DNA from: Flavobacterium hibisci
GTDB taxonomy: Bacteria > Bacteroidota > Bacteroidia > Flavobacteriales > Flavobacteriaceae
Direction of reading: 5' to 3'
DNA length: 64,000 nt
NCBI RefSeq assembly: GCF_020026925.1
Contig: NZ_JAIQDW010000022.1
Span: forward strand, 1-64,000
The position numbers and the translations under genes are program-made. Below are positions 24,280-32,028 of the stretch, piece by piece. The notes beneath the pieces were generated by a model. It was not told the DNA's origin. It saw only the letters and a list, made by a program, of their open reading frames with translations, and searched no databases. Numbering within the stretch: position 1 is the first letter of the stretch; each line of letters begins with the position of its first letter.

Positions 24280-25869
24280 ATGACAGCAGCAGTACAAGGA
24301 GACGACGATTTAGTAGAATACGGCTACAGACGTGTAATCATTACGATTACGGCAGTACTTTGTGCATTGCTGGAAATTGTAGATACTACGATTGTAAACG
24401 TAGCACTGACAGACATGCGCGGAAGTCTTGGGGCAACCCTGACTGACGTTGCGTGGGTAATTACAGCATACGCGATTGCGAATGTGATTGTAATTCCGAT
24501 GACGAGCTGGCTATCACAGCAATTTGGAAGACGAAATTATTTTGTGGCTTCGATCATAATATTTACCGTTTGTTCCTTCTTGTGTGGAAATGCCACAAAT
24601 ATTTGGGAACTGGTAGCTTTTCGATTCGTACAAGGTATGGGTGGTGGAGCACTACTGGTAACAGCTCAAACGATTATTACAGAAAGTTATCCTGTAGCAA
24701 AACGAGGAATGGCACAGGCAATTTACGGAATGGGCGTAATTGTTGGACCAACTCTTGGACCACCTTTGGGAGGTTATTTAGTTGATAATTACTCCTGGCC
24801 TTATATTTTCTACATCAATATTCCGTTGGGAATTATTGCTACTATTTTGGCATTAACTTTCGTTAGAAGTCCGAAATATGGAGAGAAATTAAAAGCAAAT
24901 CAGGTTGACTGGTGGGGAATTATTTTGTTGAGTACCTTTATTGGTTCATTACAATTCGTATTAGAGCACGGACAACAGGACGACTGGTTTAACGATTCTT
25001 TAATTGTAACCTTAAGTGTTGTAACAGTTTTAGGATTGGTTTTATTTATTTGGAGAGAGCTTACTTATAAATATCCAATCGTGAACTTAAGTGTTCTAAA
25101 AGACGGAAACTTAAGAATTGGAACGGTAATGTGTTTTATCCTTGGTTTTGGTCTATACGGTTCAACATTGATTATCCCAATTTATACGCAGTCGATTTTA
25201 GGATGGACCGCAACTGATGCCGGATTATTATTAATTCCGGGTTCGATTACAACAGCGCTTATGATGCCGTTTGTGGGGAATATGATTCAGAAAGGTGTAC
25301 CTCAGGGTTATATGGTGGGAGTAGGATTTTTAATTTTCTTCTTCTTCACTTTTATGATGTACAGCCGTATGACACCTGATACGGGTGTTGAGCACATGTA
25401 CTGGCCGTTGATTTTAAGAGGAATTGGTTTAGGATTACTTTTCGTTCCTATTACGACGCTTTCTCTTTCTACCTTAAAAGGAAAACAAATTGGCGAAGGA
25501 GCAGCATTTACAGGAATGATGCGTCAATTAGGCGGATCTTTTGGAATTGCTATTATTACTACGTTCATCACGCGCTTCAGCCAGTCGCACAGAGTAGATT
25601 TAATTAACAATTTAGATCCGGCCAAATTCGAAGTACAACAGCGTCTTGCAGGTATGCAGCACGCCTTCATGGCAAAAGGTTACAGTGCCGATGTTGCTTT
25701 GAAAAAAGCCTATCAGGCTATTGATCTTTCTGTAATGAAACAAAGTACTGTGATGGCTTACATGGATATTTTCCTTTATTTAGGAATTATGTTTTTATGT
25801 TGCATACCGATTATTCTCTTTATCAAAAAAGGGAAGAACAAAATTAATGCAGCCGACGCAATGCATTAA
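24280..25869 (+). CDS. DHA2-type MFS drug efflux transporter (EmrB-like)
   Basis: Fourteen-helix drug:proton antiporter of the inner membrane, 529 residues. Motif C-type sequence is in GMGVIVGPTLGPPLGGYLVD; motif A-like in SWLSQQFGRRNYFV; the first helix has EIVDTTIVNVALTDM, the usual DHA2 opening. It is 5 nt after the emrA-like gene and ends the operon, with a strong terminator at 25896-25932. The substrate is not visible in the sequence. Confidence 0.94.
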   Translation: MTAAVQGDDDLVEYGYRRVIITITAVLCALLEIVDTTIVNVALTDMRGSLGATLTDVAWVITAYAIANVIVIPMTSWLSQQFGRRNYFVASIIIFTVCSFLCGNATNIWELVAFRFVQGMGGGALLVTAQTIITESYPVAKRGMAQAIYGMGVIVGPTLGPPLGGYLVDNYSWPYIFYINIPLGIIATILALTFVRSPKYGEKLKANQVDWWGIILLSTFIGSLQFVLEHGQQDDWFNDSLIVTLSVVTVLGLVLFIWRELTYKYPIVNLSVLKDGNLRIGTVMCFILGFGLYGSTLIIPIYTQSILGWTATDAGLLLIPGSITTALMMPFVGNMIQKGVPQGYMVGVGFLIFFFFTFMMYSRMTPDTGVEHMYWPLILRGIGLGLLFVPITTLSLSTLKGKQIGEGAAFTGMMRQLGGSFGIAIITTFITRFSQSHRVDLINNLDPAKFEVQQRLAGMQHAFMAKGYSADVALKKAYQAIDLSVMKQSTVMAYMDIFLYLGIMFLCCIPIILFIKKGKNKINAADAMH

Positions 25870-25895
25870 TGCTAATAATAATTTATAATACTCAA

Positions 25896-25932
25896 AACGC
25901 CGAATTCAACAATTAGAATTCGGCGTTGTTTT
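25896..25932 (+). terminator. Terminator of the efflux operon
   Basis: AACGCCGAATTC (25896-25907) with GAATTCGGCGTT (25916-25927), 8-nt loop, then GTTTTT. Confidence 0.88.
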
Positions 25933-25956
25933 TATAAATCATTTTAACAATAATCA

Positions 25957-25990
25957 GTTTCAAAATCAAACGTGAAACATGAAACAAATA
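25957..25990. repeat. GAAAC-type repeat remnant
   Basis: AGTTTCAAAATC and GTGAAACATGAAAC facing each other between the efflux terminator and yaaA; a short, diverged member of the family at 5671 and 12661. Confidence 0.4.
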
Positions 25991-25998
25991 AAACAAAA

Positions 25999-26757
25999 TT
26001 ACCTCGTAAAAACCAAATGATTCCCCTTAGAAAGATTCGCATCAAACTGATATCCTTCGTAATTAAACCCTTTTAAATCATCTATTGTTTCTGCATTGGT
26101 ATCAATAATATAACGCACCATCATACCCCTCGCCTTTTTCGCAAAGAAACTGATCATTTTTAGTTTTCCGTCTTTATAATCTTTAAAGTCTGGCGTAATG
26201 ACAGGCACTTTCAACGCTTTTACATCAACAGCAGAAAAATATTCGTTACTTGCTAAATTCACGAATAATTCATCTTTTTTCAATTCTTTGTTTAAAGCTT
26301 TAGTAACAGTCGGTTTCCAAAAATCGTGAAGGTTTTTAGATTCACCAACCGGCATTTTAGTTCCCATTTCTAAACGATAGGCCTGCATTAAATCCAGCGG
26401 TTTTAGAAGACCGTAAAGTCCTGACAATATTCTTAATTTGTCTTGTAAACTATCTAATTTCTCTAACGGAATTGTATAAGCATCTAAACCAGTATAAACG
26501 TCCCCGTCGAAAGTATAAACTGCCGGACGTGCATTTGCTGGAGTAAAAGGCGTTTTCCAATCCTGATTTCTTTTCCAGTTTAAATCGGCCAGTTTTTCTG
26601 AAATTGACATTAATTGGGATAATTCGGCTGGCTTTTTTTGTTTTACAATTTTATGAACTATTCTCGCTTCTTTTAAAAATGAAGGCTCAGTATATTGAGA
26701 TGTTGGTAATTCTTTTTCGAAATTCAAAGATTTCGCCGGAGATATAACAATTTTCAT
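25999..26757 (-). CDS. yaaA: Peroxide stress protein YaaA (DUF328)
   Basis: A 252-residue cytoplasmic protein of the YaaA/DUF328 family, which binds DNA and lowers iron-dependent oxidative damage in E. coli. Start MKIVISPAKSLNFEKEL is the family signature; AVYTFDGDVYTGLDAYT, ILSGLYGLLKPLD, PYRLEMGTK-like YRLEMGTKMP and LASNEYFSAVD are all present. Monocistronic on the minus strand. Confidence 0.94.
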   Translation of the reverse strand: MKIVISPAKSLNFEKELPTSQYTEPSFLKEARIVHKIVKQKKPAELSQLMSISEKLADLNWKRNQDWKTPFTPANARPAVYTFDGDVYTGLDAYTIPLEKLDSLQDKLRILSGLYGLLKPLDLMQAYRLEMGTKMPVGESKNLHDFWKPTVTKALNKELKKDELFVNLASNEYFSAVDVKALKVPVITPDFKDYKDGKLKMISFFAKKARGMMVRYIIDTNAETIDDLKGFNYEGYQFDANLSKGNHLVFTR

Positions 26758-27119
26758 TTGTACGTTTTTGTATGATTCAAAAATACAAATTGAATTCCTA
26801 AAATAATATTTTTTTCCGCCACGAATTCACGAATTATTTTTTTTTCTGTACGTTTAATTTGTATTAATTCGTGTAATTCACTGCTCTTGCTTTTTATTTT
26901 TATAAATTAAAATGCAAAATTGTGAATTTATTCAAAAAAGTCAACGATAGATTATAAAAGGCATTTTCTATGTTGTAAATTTGCAATCAGAAATTCCAAA
27001 AACATTTTCAATACAAAAAATTGAAAGTTGTATTCTAAATAGATAGCCACGAAATCACGAATTGACTTTTTTAAATTAATTAGAAAAATTCGCGAATTCG
27101 TGGCGAAAAAATTTAGATC
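26758..27119. repeat. Two CACGAATT-type inverted repeats upstream of the GxxExxY gene
   Basis: First copy: GCCACGAATTCACGAATT (26818-26835) with AATTCGTGTAATTCACTG (26866-26883). Second copy: GCCACGAAATCACGAATT (27046-27063) with AATTCGCGAATTCGTGGC (27087-27104), 16/18 complementary. A further right arm follows the next gene at 27496-27513. No gene is seen in 26758-27119. Confidence 0.8.
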
Positions 27120-27494
27120 ATGACAAAAATATTGTATCAGCAGGAAAGCTATCAGATAATGGGAATTTTATTTGATGTTCATAGGAATTTAGGTGGTGGA
27201 TTTTCTGAAATTGTATATAAAGATGCTTTAGAATATGAGTTCAAAAAAGCCAATATCCCATTTGAAAGAGAAAAAGAATATTTAGTAAATTATAAAGACA
27301 TAATATTAGATCACAGATTTTACGCTGATTTCGTTTTATTTGATCAAATTATACTTGAAATAAAATCAAGCGATTATTTACATCCAAAATATATTTCACA
27401 GTGTCTTAATTATCTAAAAGTTTCCAAGAATAATTTAGCAATTTTGGCAAACTTCAATTCTGCTTCACTTGAACACAAACGTATTATTTTATAA
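27120..27494 (+). CDS. GxxExxY family protein (PD-(D/E)XK nuclease-like)
   Basis: A 124-residue protein with the motif that names the family, GGGFSEIVYKDALEYEF (G-x-x-E-x-x-Y near residues 27-33). A downstream DFVLFDQIILEIKSSD has the D..(E/Q)xK spacing of the PD-(D/E)XK nuclease fold, suggesting a DNA-processing role that is not proven. It is flanked by arms of the CACGAATT repeat family on both sides, and its stop codon is 14 nt before the start of cca. I regard it as a passenger of a repeat element. Confidence 0.85.
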   Translation: MTKILYQQESYQIMGILFDVHRNLGGGFSEIVYKDALEYEFKKANIPFEREKEYLVNYKDIILDHRFYADFVLFDQIILEIKSSDYLHPKYISQCLNYLKVSKNNLAILANFNSASLEHKRIIL

Positions 27495-27495
27495 A

Positions 27496-27513
27496 AATTA
27501 GTGAATTCGTGGC
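27496..27513. repeat. Right arm of the CACGAATT repeat, overlapping the cca start
   Basis: AATTAGTGAATTCGTGGC matches the right arm at 27087-27104 in 16 of 18 positions. Its GTG (27509-27511) is the apparent cca start codon. Confidence 0.75.
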
Positions 27514-28942
27514 TATACAAACAAACTACAAAACTGCTTTACAAAACAAAATCTTCGATATCATTTCGAAAGCTTCTCAGGAATTAAACGTTGACTCTTA
27601 TGTGATCGGCGGATTTGTTCGTGATTTGCTTTTAAACCGGGGTTCGAAAAAAGATATTGATGTTGTTGCTGTTGGAAGCGGAATTGAACTTGCTTTAAAG
27701 GTTTCTGATTTACTTCCTAAAAAACCAAAAGTCCAGGTTTTTAAAACTTATGGAACAGCGATGTTACGTTTTGAAGATACTGATATCGAGTTTGTCGGTG
27801 CCCGAAAAGAATCTTATACCCGAGACAGCCGAAATCCAATTGTGGAAAACGGAACTTTGCAAGACGATCAAAATCGCCGCGATTTTACAATCAATGCCCT
27901 GGCTTTATCTTTAAACGAAAATAACTTTGGTGCTCTTTTAGATCCTTTTGACGGTTTAACCGATTTAGAAAACAAAACAATTAAAACGCCTTTAGATCCT
28001 GATATTACGTATTCTGATGATCCATTGCGTATGCTTCGTGCGATTCGTTTTGCTACTCAATTGAATTTCGAAATTGAAGAAAATTCATTGAATGCCATCA
28101 CAAAAAATGCGGAAAGAATCAAAATTATTTCTGGTGAAAGAATCGTAGATGAACTAAATAAAATTCTTTCTACAGACAAACCTTCAACCGGATTTTTACT
28201 TTTATATAAAACCGGGCTTTTAGATTTAATTTTACCTGAATTGACAGCTTTGAATCAGGTGGAAGAAATTGAAGGCCATACACATAAAAACAATTTCTAT
28301 CATACGCTTGAAGTCGTTGATAACATTTGCCCAAATACTGATGATGTCTGGTTAAGATGGGCTGCATTGTTGCATGATATCGGGAAAGCGCCAACAAAAC
28401 GTTTCAATAAAAAACAAGGCTGGACTTTTCATGGACACGAATTTTTAGGCGGAAAGATGGCTAAGAAAATCTTCGAACGTTTGCACATGCCTTTAAATCA
28501 AAAAATGAAATTCGTTCAGAAAATGGTTATTATGAGTTCACGTCCGATTGTTCTGGCGCAGGATATAGTAACTGACAGCGCTGTTCGTCGTTTGGTTTTT
28601 GATGCGGGTGAAGATGTAGAAGATTTAATGATTTTGTGTGAAGCTGATATCACAACCAAGAATCCAGCGAAATTCAAGAAATATCATAAAAATTTTGAAG
28701 TTGTCCGCAAGAAAATTGTTGAAGTTGAAGAGCGTGATCACGTTCGTAATTTCCAACCGCCAATTTCTGGAGAAGAAATTATGGAAATGTTCGATTTGAA
28801 ACCTTCACGTGAAATTGGGTTTTTGAAAGAAGCGGTAAAAGAAGCTATTTTAGAAGGCGATATTCCGAATGAATATCAGGCTGCTTATGATTTTGTGATT
28901 AAAAGAGCTCAAAAGTTAGGGCTGAAAAAAATAGAGAAATAA
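27509..28942 (+). CDS. cca: tRNA nucleotidyltransferase / poly(A) polymerase family with HD domain
   Basis: Adds or repairs the 3'-CCA of tRNA. The 477-residue class II enzyme has SYVIGGFVRDLLLNRG, then KKDIDVVAVG (metal-binding DxD), DRRDFTINALALSL-like RRDFTINALAL and YSDDPLRMLRAIRFA. A C-terminal HD domain carries WLRWAALLHDIGKAPT and WTFHGHEFLG. The only plausible start is GTG 27509, which lies inside a repeat arm; TNYKTALQNKIFDI right after it is where related proteins begin. It is 12 nt upstream of ctaA. Confidence 0.92.
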   Translation: MAIQTNYKTALQNKIFDIISKASQELNVDSYVIGGFVRDLLLNRGSKKDIDVVAVGSGIELALKVSDLLPKKPKVQVFKTYGTAMLRFEDTDIEFVGARKESYTRDSRNPIVENGTLQDDQNRRDFTINALALSLNENNFGALLDPFDGLTDLENKTIKTPLDPDITYSDDPLRMLRAIRFATQLNFEIEENSLNAITKNAERIKIISGERIVDELNKILSTDKPSTGFLLLYKTGLLDLILPELTALNQVEEIEGHTHKNNFYHTLEVVDNICPNTDDVWLRWAALLHDIGKAPTKRFNKKQGWTFHGHEFLGGKMAKKIFERLHMPLNQKMKFVQKMVIMSSRPIVLAQDIVTDSAVRRLVFDAGEDVEDLMILCEADITTKNPAKFKKYHKNFEVVRKKIVEVEERDHVRNFQPPISGEEIMEMFDLKPSREIGFLKEAVKEAILEGDIPNEYQAAYDFVIKRAQKLGLKKIEK

Positions 28943-28954
28943 GTACTTTATAAA

Positions 28955-29980
28955 ATGAAAAAAGAAAATAAATCAGTAATCATTTGGTTACTATCGGGCT
29001 GTGTTTTATTATTTTTAATGGTCATCGTGGGTGGAATTACTCGTTTAACCAATTCAGGCTTATCTATGACCGACTGGCACTTGGTAACCGACACATTTCC
29101 ACCTTTAACAGAAGCTAAATGGCAAGCTGCTTTTGATGAATACAAAAAGTTTCCAGAATATCAGAAAATCAATATTCACAACGATTTTCAATTGGCAGAT
29201 TATAAATTCATTTATTTCTGGGAATGGTTTCATCGTTTCATCGGGCGTATCATCGGACTGGTTTTCTTTGTACCTTTTGTTTACTTTTTAATCAAAAAGA
29301 AATTAGACACTCCAACCATTAAAAAATGCATTGTTCTTTTGGCAATGGGCGGTTTTCAGGGTTTTCTTGGGTGGTTTATGGTCCGCAGCGGGTTAATTGA
29401 CAATCCGGATGTAAGCCACTTCAGACTTTCACTGCACCTTACTTTTGCTTTTATCACTTTTGCTTACACACTTTGGGTAGCGCTTGATCTGATTTATCCG
29501 GAAAGAAACATCAATAAAATTCTTCCGCTTCGTAAAATCGCAAGATATGCTTTAGTAGCTTTATTGATCCAGATTATTTATGGTGGATTTGTAGCCGGAC
29601 TTAACGCAGGATTAATTCACAATCACTGGCCATTAATGAGTGACGGAGAATTTATTCATGAATCGGTTTTTATTGAACAGTCTTCTCTAATCAAAAATTT
29701 AATTGAAGGAAAAAGTGGTGTTCAGTTTGTGCACAGAACTTTTGCGTATGCAGTAGTGGCGATTATTCTTTTTCTGTATTTCAAAAGCAAAAAATATTCA
29801 CTTACCGATACCCAGTCAAAAGGAATTAACATTTTGGTGATTTTTGTTTTTGTTCAGTTTGCCCTTGGCGTTTTCACTTTATTGTACAGTGTGCCTTTGG
29901 CTTTAGGATTAATTCATCAGATTATGGCATTTTTACTTTTAAGTGCGATGACCTACACATTGCATAGATTGAGCAAATAA
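28955..29980 (+). CDS. ctaA: Haem A synthase (COX15/CtaA)
   Basis: Oxidises the C8 methyl of haem O to make haem A for cytochrome aa3 oxidase; inner membrane. The 341-residue protein has eight hydrophobic segments and the four conserved His regions: EWFHRFIGRIIG, FRLSLHLTFAF, VQFVHRTFAYA and LGLIHQIMAF. LTNSGLSMTDWHLVTD near the N-terminus is the family loop. Normal length. A bidirectional terminator follows. Confidence 0.94.
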   Translation: MKKENKSVIIWLLSGCVLLFLMVIVGGITRLTNSGLSMTDWHLVTDTFPPLTEAKWQAAFDEYKKFPEYQKINIHNDFQLADYKFIYFWEWFHRFIGRIIGLVFFVPFVYFLIKKKLDTPTIKKCIVLLAMGGFQGFLGWFMVRSGLIDNPDVSHFRLSLHLTFAFITFAYTLWVALDLIYPERNINKILPLRKIARYALVALLIQIIYGGFVAGLNAGLIHNHWPLMSDGEFIHESVFIEQSSLIKNLIEGKSGVQFVHRTFAYAVVAIILFLYFKSKKYSLTDTQSKGINILVIFVFVQFALGVFTLLYSVPLALGLIHQIMAFLLLSAMTYTLHRLSK

Positions 29981-29997
29981 TCGATATTTTTAAAACT

Positions 29998-30027
29998 AAA
30001 AAAGAGCTGAAATTTCAGCTCTTTTTT
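29998..30027. terminator. Terminator after ctaA
   Basis: A perfect palindrome, AAAGAGCTGAAA/TTTCAGCTCTTT (30001-30024), with A and T runs on either side; it can work in both directions. Confidence 0.85.
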
Positions 30028-30215
30028 GTTGATACGTTTAATATAGTTTAATATAGTTTTATATAATCCAAAACCGGATTGAAATCCGGCCCTACAATAT
30101 GTATCGAGCCGATGGCTCTTTTTCTAAAAATCTATTGATTCGGAATGAAGGTTTTCCAAAATTCCGTAGAAACGACATTTTCTTTCTTCTCACATCTCAC
30201 ATCTCACAAAAAAAC
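30028..30215. repeat. Small hairpins and a TCTCACA microsatellite
   Basis: CCGGATT-GA-AATCCGG (30074-30089), then GAGCC-GAT-GGCTC (30106-30118), then a 7-bp-period tandem TCTCACATCTCACATCTCAC (30188-30207). The first two look like another intergenic repeat family. No gene. Confidence 0.6.
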
Positions 30216-30983
30216 CTACCCCAACCAATTTTTAAAATCCTGTACCTTTTCACGGCTCACAATAACCTCATCATCTTTATAAGTTGGCAAAATGATTTTT
30301 AAACGGGAATTGGTATATACCTGAATTTCTTTGATTGCTTTTAACGGTACTATAAATTTTCTGCTTACGCGAAAGAAATCTTTCTTGTTCAGCTCCTGCT
30401 CCAGAATTTCTAATGTAGAATCAATTAAATAATCACGATTATCGTAGGTATGAATGTAAGTGCCTTTATTTTCACTAAAAAAACATTCAATTTCATCTTT
30501 GGTAATTACCTTTAAATGATGCCCGATTTTAACTGTAAACCTTTCCCTGTAAGTTTTTTCAAAAGGATTTGAAAGCATTTGTCGTATTTGTTCAAAATCA
30601 AGCTGTAGATTTTGATTTGCATTATCCTGTTTCGGGATTCTGTTTTTGTATTTTGCAACAGCCGTTTCAAGATCATCTTCATCAATTGGTTTTAAAAGAT
30701 AGTCTATGCTGTTTAGCTTGAATGCTTTCAATGCATACTCATCATAAGCAGTTGTAAAAATGATAGCGCTTTTTATATCTATTTTTTCAAAAATTTCAAA
30801 CGATAAGCCATCCGAAAGCTGAATGTCCAAAAAAATCAAATCAGGATGCGCGTTATTGCCAAACCAATGGATAGATTCTTCTACAGAATGCAGCATAGTT
30901 TGCACAGCAATGTCTAATTTTTCTAATTTTCGTTGTAATAATCTTGCAGCCGGTTTTTCGTCTTCTATAATTAAGGTGGTCAT
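30216..30983 (-). CDS. LytTR family response regulator
   Basis: A 255-residue transcription regulator with a receiver domain (about 1-120) and a LytTR DNA-binding domain (about 150-255). Acidic pocket EDE (8-10), phospho-acceptor Asp in LIFLDIQLSDG (about residue 53) and Lys in YLLKPID are intact. The LytTR part has KDEIECFFSENKGTYIHTYD and FFRVSRKFIVPLKAI. It is the last gene of the operon that begins with the LytS-type kinase at 33390, its presumed partner. Confidence 0.93.
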   Translation of the reverse strand: MTTLIIEDEKPAARLLQRKLEKLDIAVQTMLHSVEESIHWFGNNAHPDLIFLDIQLSDGLSFEIFEKIDIKSAIIFTTAYDEYALKAFKLNSIDYLLKPIDEDDLETAVAKYKNRIPKQDNANQNLQLDFEQIRQMLSNPFEKTYRERFTVKIGHHLKVITKDEIECFFSENKGTYIHTYDNRDYLIDSTLEILEQELNKKDFFRVSRKFIVPLKAIKEIQVYTNSRLKIILPTYKDDEVIVSREKVQDFKNWLG

Positions 30984-31031
30984 TTATTAAATTTGAAAAA
31001 TTAAAATCTGGTTTTGGTTACACTGGTAAAG

Positions 31032-31400
31032 TTACTCCCATTTATTGGTGTTTTGAGATTCTTTGTTCATGTATTTCTGGATTTTTTTCTGTTCCCACTC
31101 TGATCCAAAAAACAAATCAGGCCCGAAAACGGTGAAAGCGTGAATCAATAAACCAATCCCCCAAAAGAAGGCTGTCGAATACGTATGCCATTCAAATAAT
31201 CCGCTCTCATCAAATCTGTTTCCAACAAAATCCCTGTTTATATTTGAAATAATAATGATTGCATTTACAATTAAATATATTTTTAAGTGCGAATAAAAAC
31301 CCTTGATTCTTTTTATTTTTTTGTATGCTCTTTCAAAACTTTCATCATTTTCAAATTCTTGTCCGTACTCTTCGTAAAAGCGTCTTCTACAACGTCCCAT
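31032..31400 (-). CDS. 2TM domain protein
   Basis: A 122-residue protein with the two-helix 2TM domain: a short charged N-terminus, YKKIKRIKGFYSHLKIYLI starting helix 1, and AFFWGIGLLIHAFTVFG as helix 2, ending with WEQKKIQKYM. It is the fourth paralogue in the operon and the most diverged. 2TM domains frequently accompany LytS/LytTR pairs in Bacteroidota; their function is unknown. It begins 18 nt downstream of the preceding copy's stop. Confidence 0.88.
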   Translation of the reverse strand: MGRCRRRFYEEYGQEFENDESFERAYKKIKRIKGFYSHLKIYLIVNAIIIISNINRDFVGNRFDESGLFEWHTYSTAFFWGIGLLIHAFTVFGPDLFFGSEWEQKKIQKYMNKESQNTNKWE

Positions 31401-31418
31401 TTTATTTTGTTTTAAAAG

Positions 31419-31724
31419 TTATTGCCATTTATTTTTGTTCTCTTTTTCTTTCTCCATGATTTCTCTGATTTTCCGTTCTTCCCATCCTTTTCCAAAAACC
31501 GGAAAAACTTCAAAAACTTTTAATCCATGAAAAACAACTCCTATTCCCCACCACATCAAAGGCCAGTAAAACCATAAGTGATTTGGTGTTGTATAGAAAT
31601 TAATAAAAATCAATACAATGTTAACCCCAATGTAAGAAGTCAAATTACCATAAAACCCTTTAATATTCTCGACTTTCTTTTTAGCCTGGTAATATTTATC
31701 TTCTTCGTTATAATTTATTTCCAT
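31419..31724 (-). CDS. 2TM domain protein
   Basis: A 101-residue 2TM protein: YYQAKKKVENIKGFYGNLTS, helix 1 IGVNIVLIFINFY, helix 2 MWWGIGVVFHGLKVFEVFPVF, then GWEERKIREIMEKE. I start it at ATG 31724 (MEINYNEED), which gives the same 2-nt spacing from the previous gene as the copy before it; a start four codons earlier (31736) would overlap. Function unknown. Confidence 0.87.
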   Translation of the reverse strand: MEINYNEEDKYYQAKKKVENIKGFYGNLTSYIGVNIVLIFINFYTTPNHLWFYWPLMWWGIGVVFHGLKVFEVFPVFGKGWEERKIREIMEKEKENKNKWQ

Positions 31725-31726
31725 GA

Positions 31727-32026
31727 TTACTCCCATTTTTGTCTATTATTTTCTTTTTCTAAAATCTCATCTATCTTTCTTTTCTCCCATTCTTTACTAA
31801 AAAAAGGAAAACAATCAAAAGCTTTCAATCCGTGTAAAACAATTGCAACTCCCCAGCCCAGCAAGGAAAACCAAAAATATAAATAACCTGGTGAAGTTAT
31901 AAGATTTACCATTATAACAATTGGATTACAGAGAAAATATACTGTCAGATGTTCATAAAACTTTCTGATTTTTTTCACTCTTTCCTGAGCCTCATAATAA
32001 CGTTCTGCAGCAGCATACTTTTCCAT
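31727..32026 (-). CDS. 2TM domain protein
   Basis: A 99-residue 2TM protein: AAERYYEAQERVKKIRKFYE, helix 1 VYFLCNPIVIMVNLI, helix 2 SLLGWGVAIVLHGLKAFDCF, then KEWEKRKIDEILEKE. It starts 2 nt after the stop of the kinase-2TM fusion and closely resembles that fusion's C-terminus, so the set probably arose by tandem duplication. Function unknown. Confidence 0.88.
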   Translation of the reverse strand: MEKYAAAERYYEAQERVKKIRKFYEHLTVYFLCNPIVIMVNLITSPGYLYFWFSLLGWGVAIVLHGLKAFDCFPFFSKEWEKRKIDEILEKENNRQKWE

Positions 32027-32028
32027 AA

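Noticed and set aside
30099..30302. 67-codon plus-strand frame after ctaA
   Set aside because: It begins in a repeat and runs antisense into the LytTR gene; no family resemblance.
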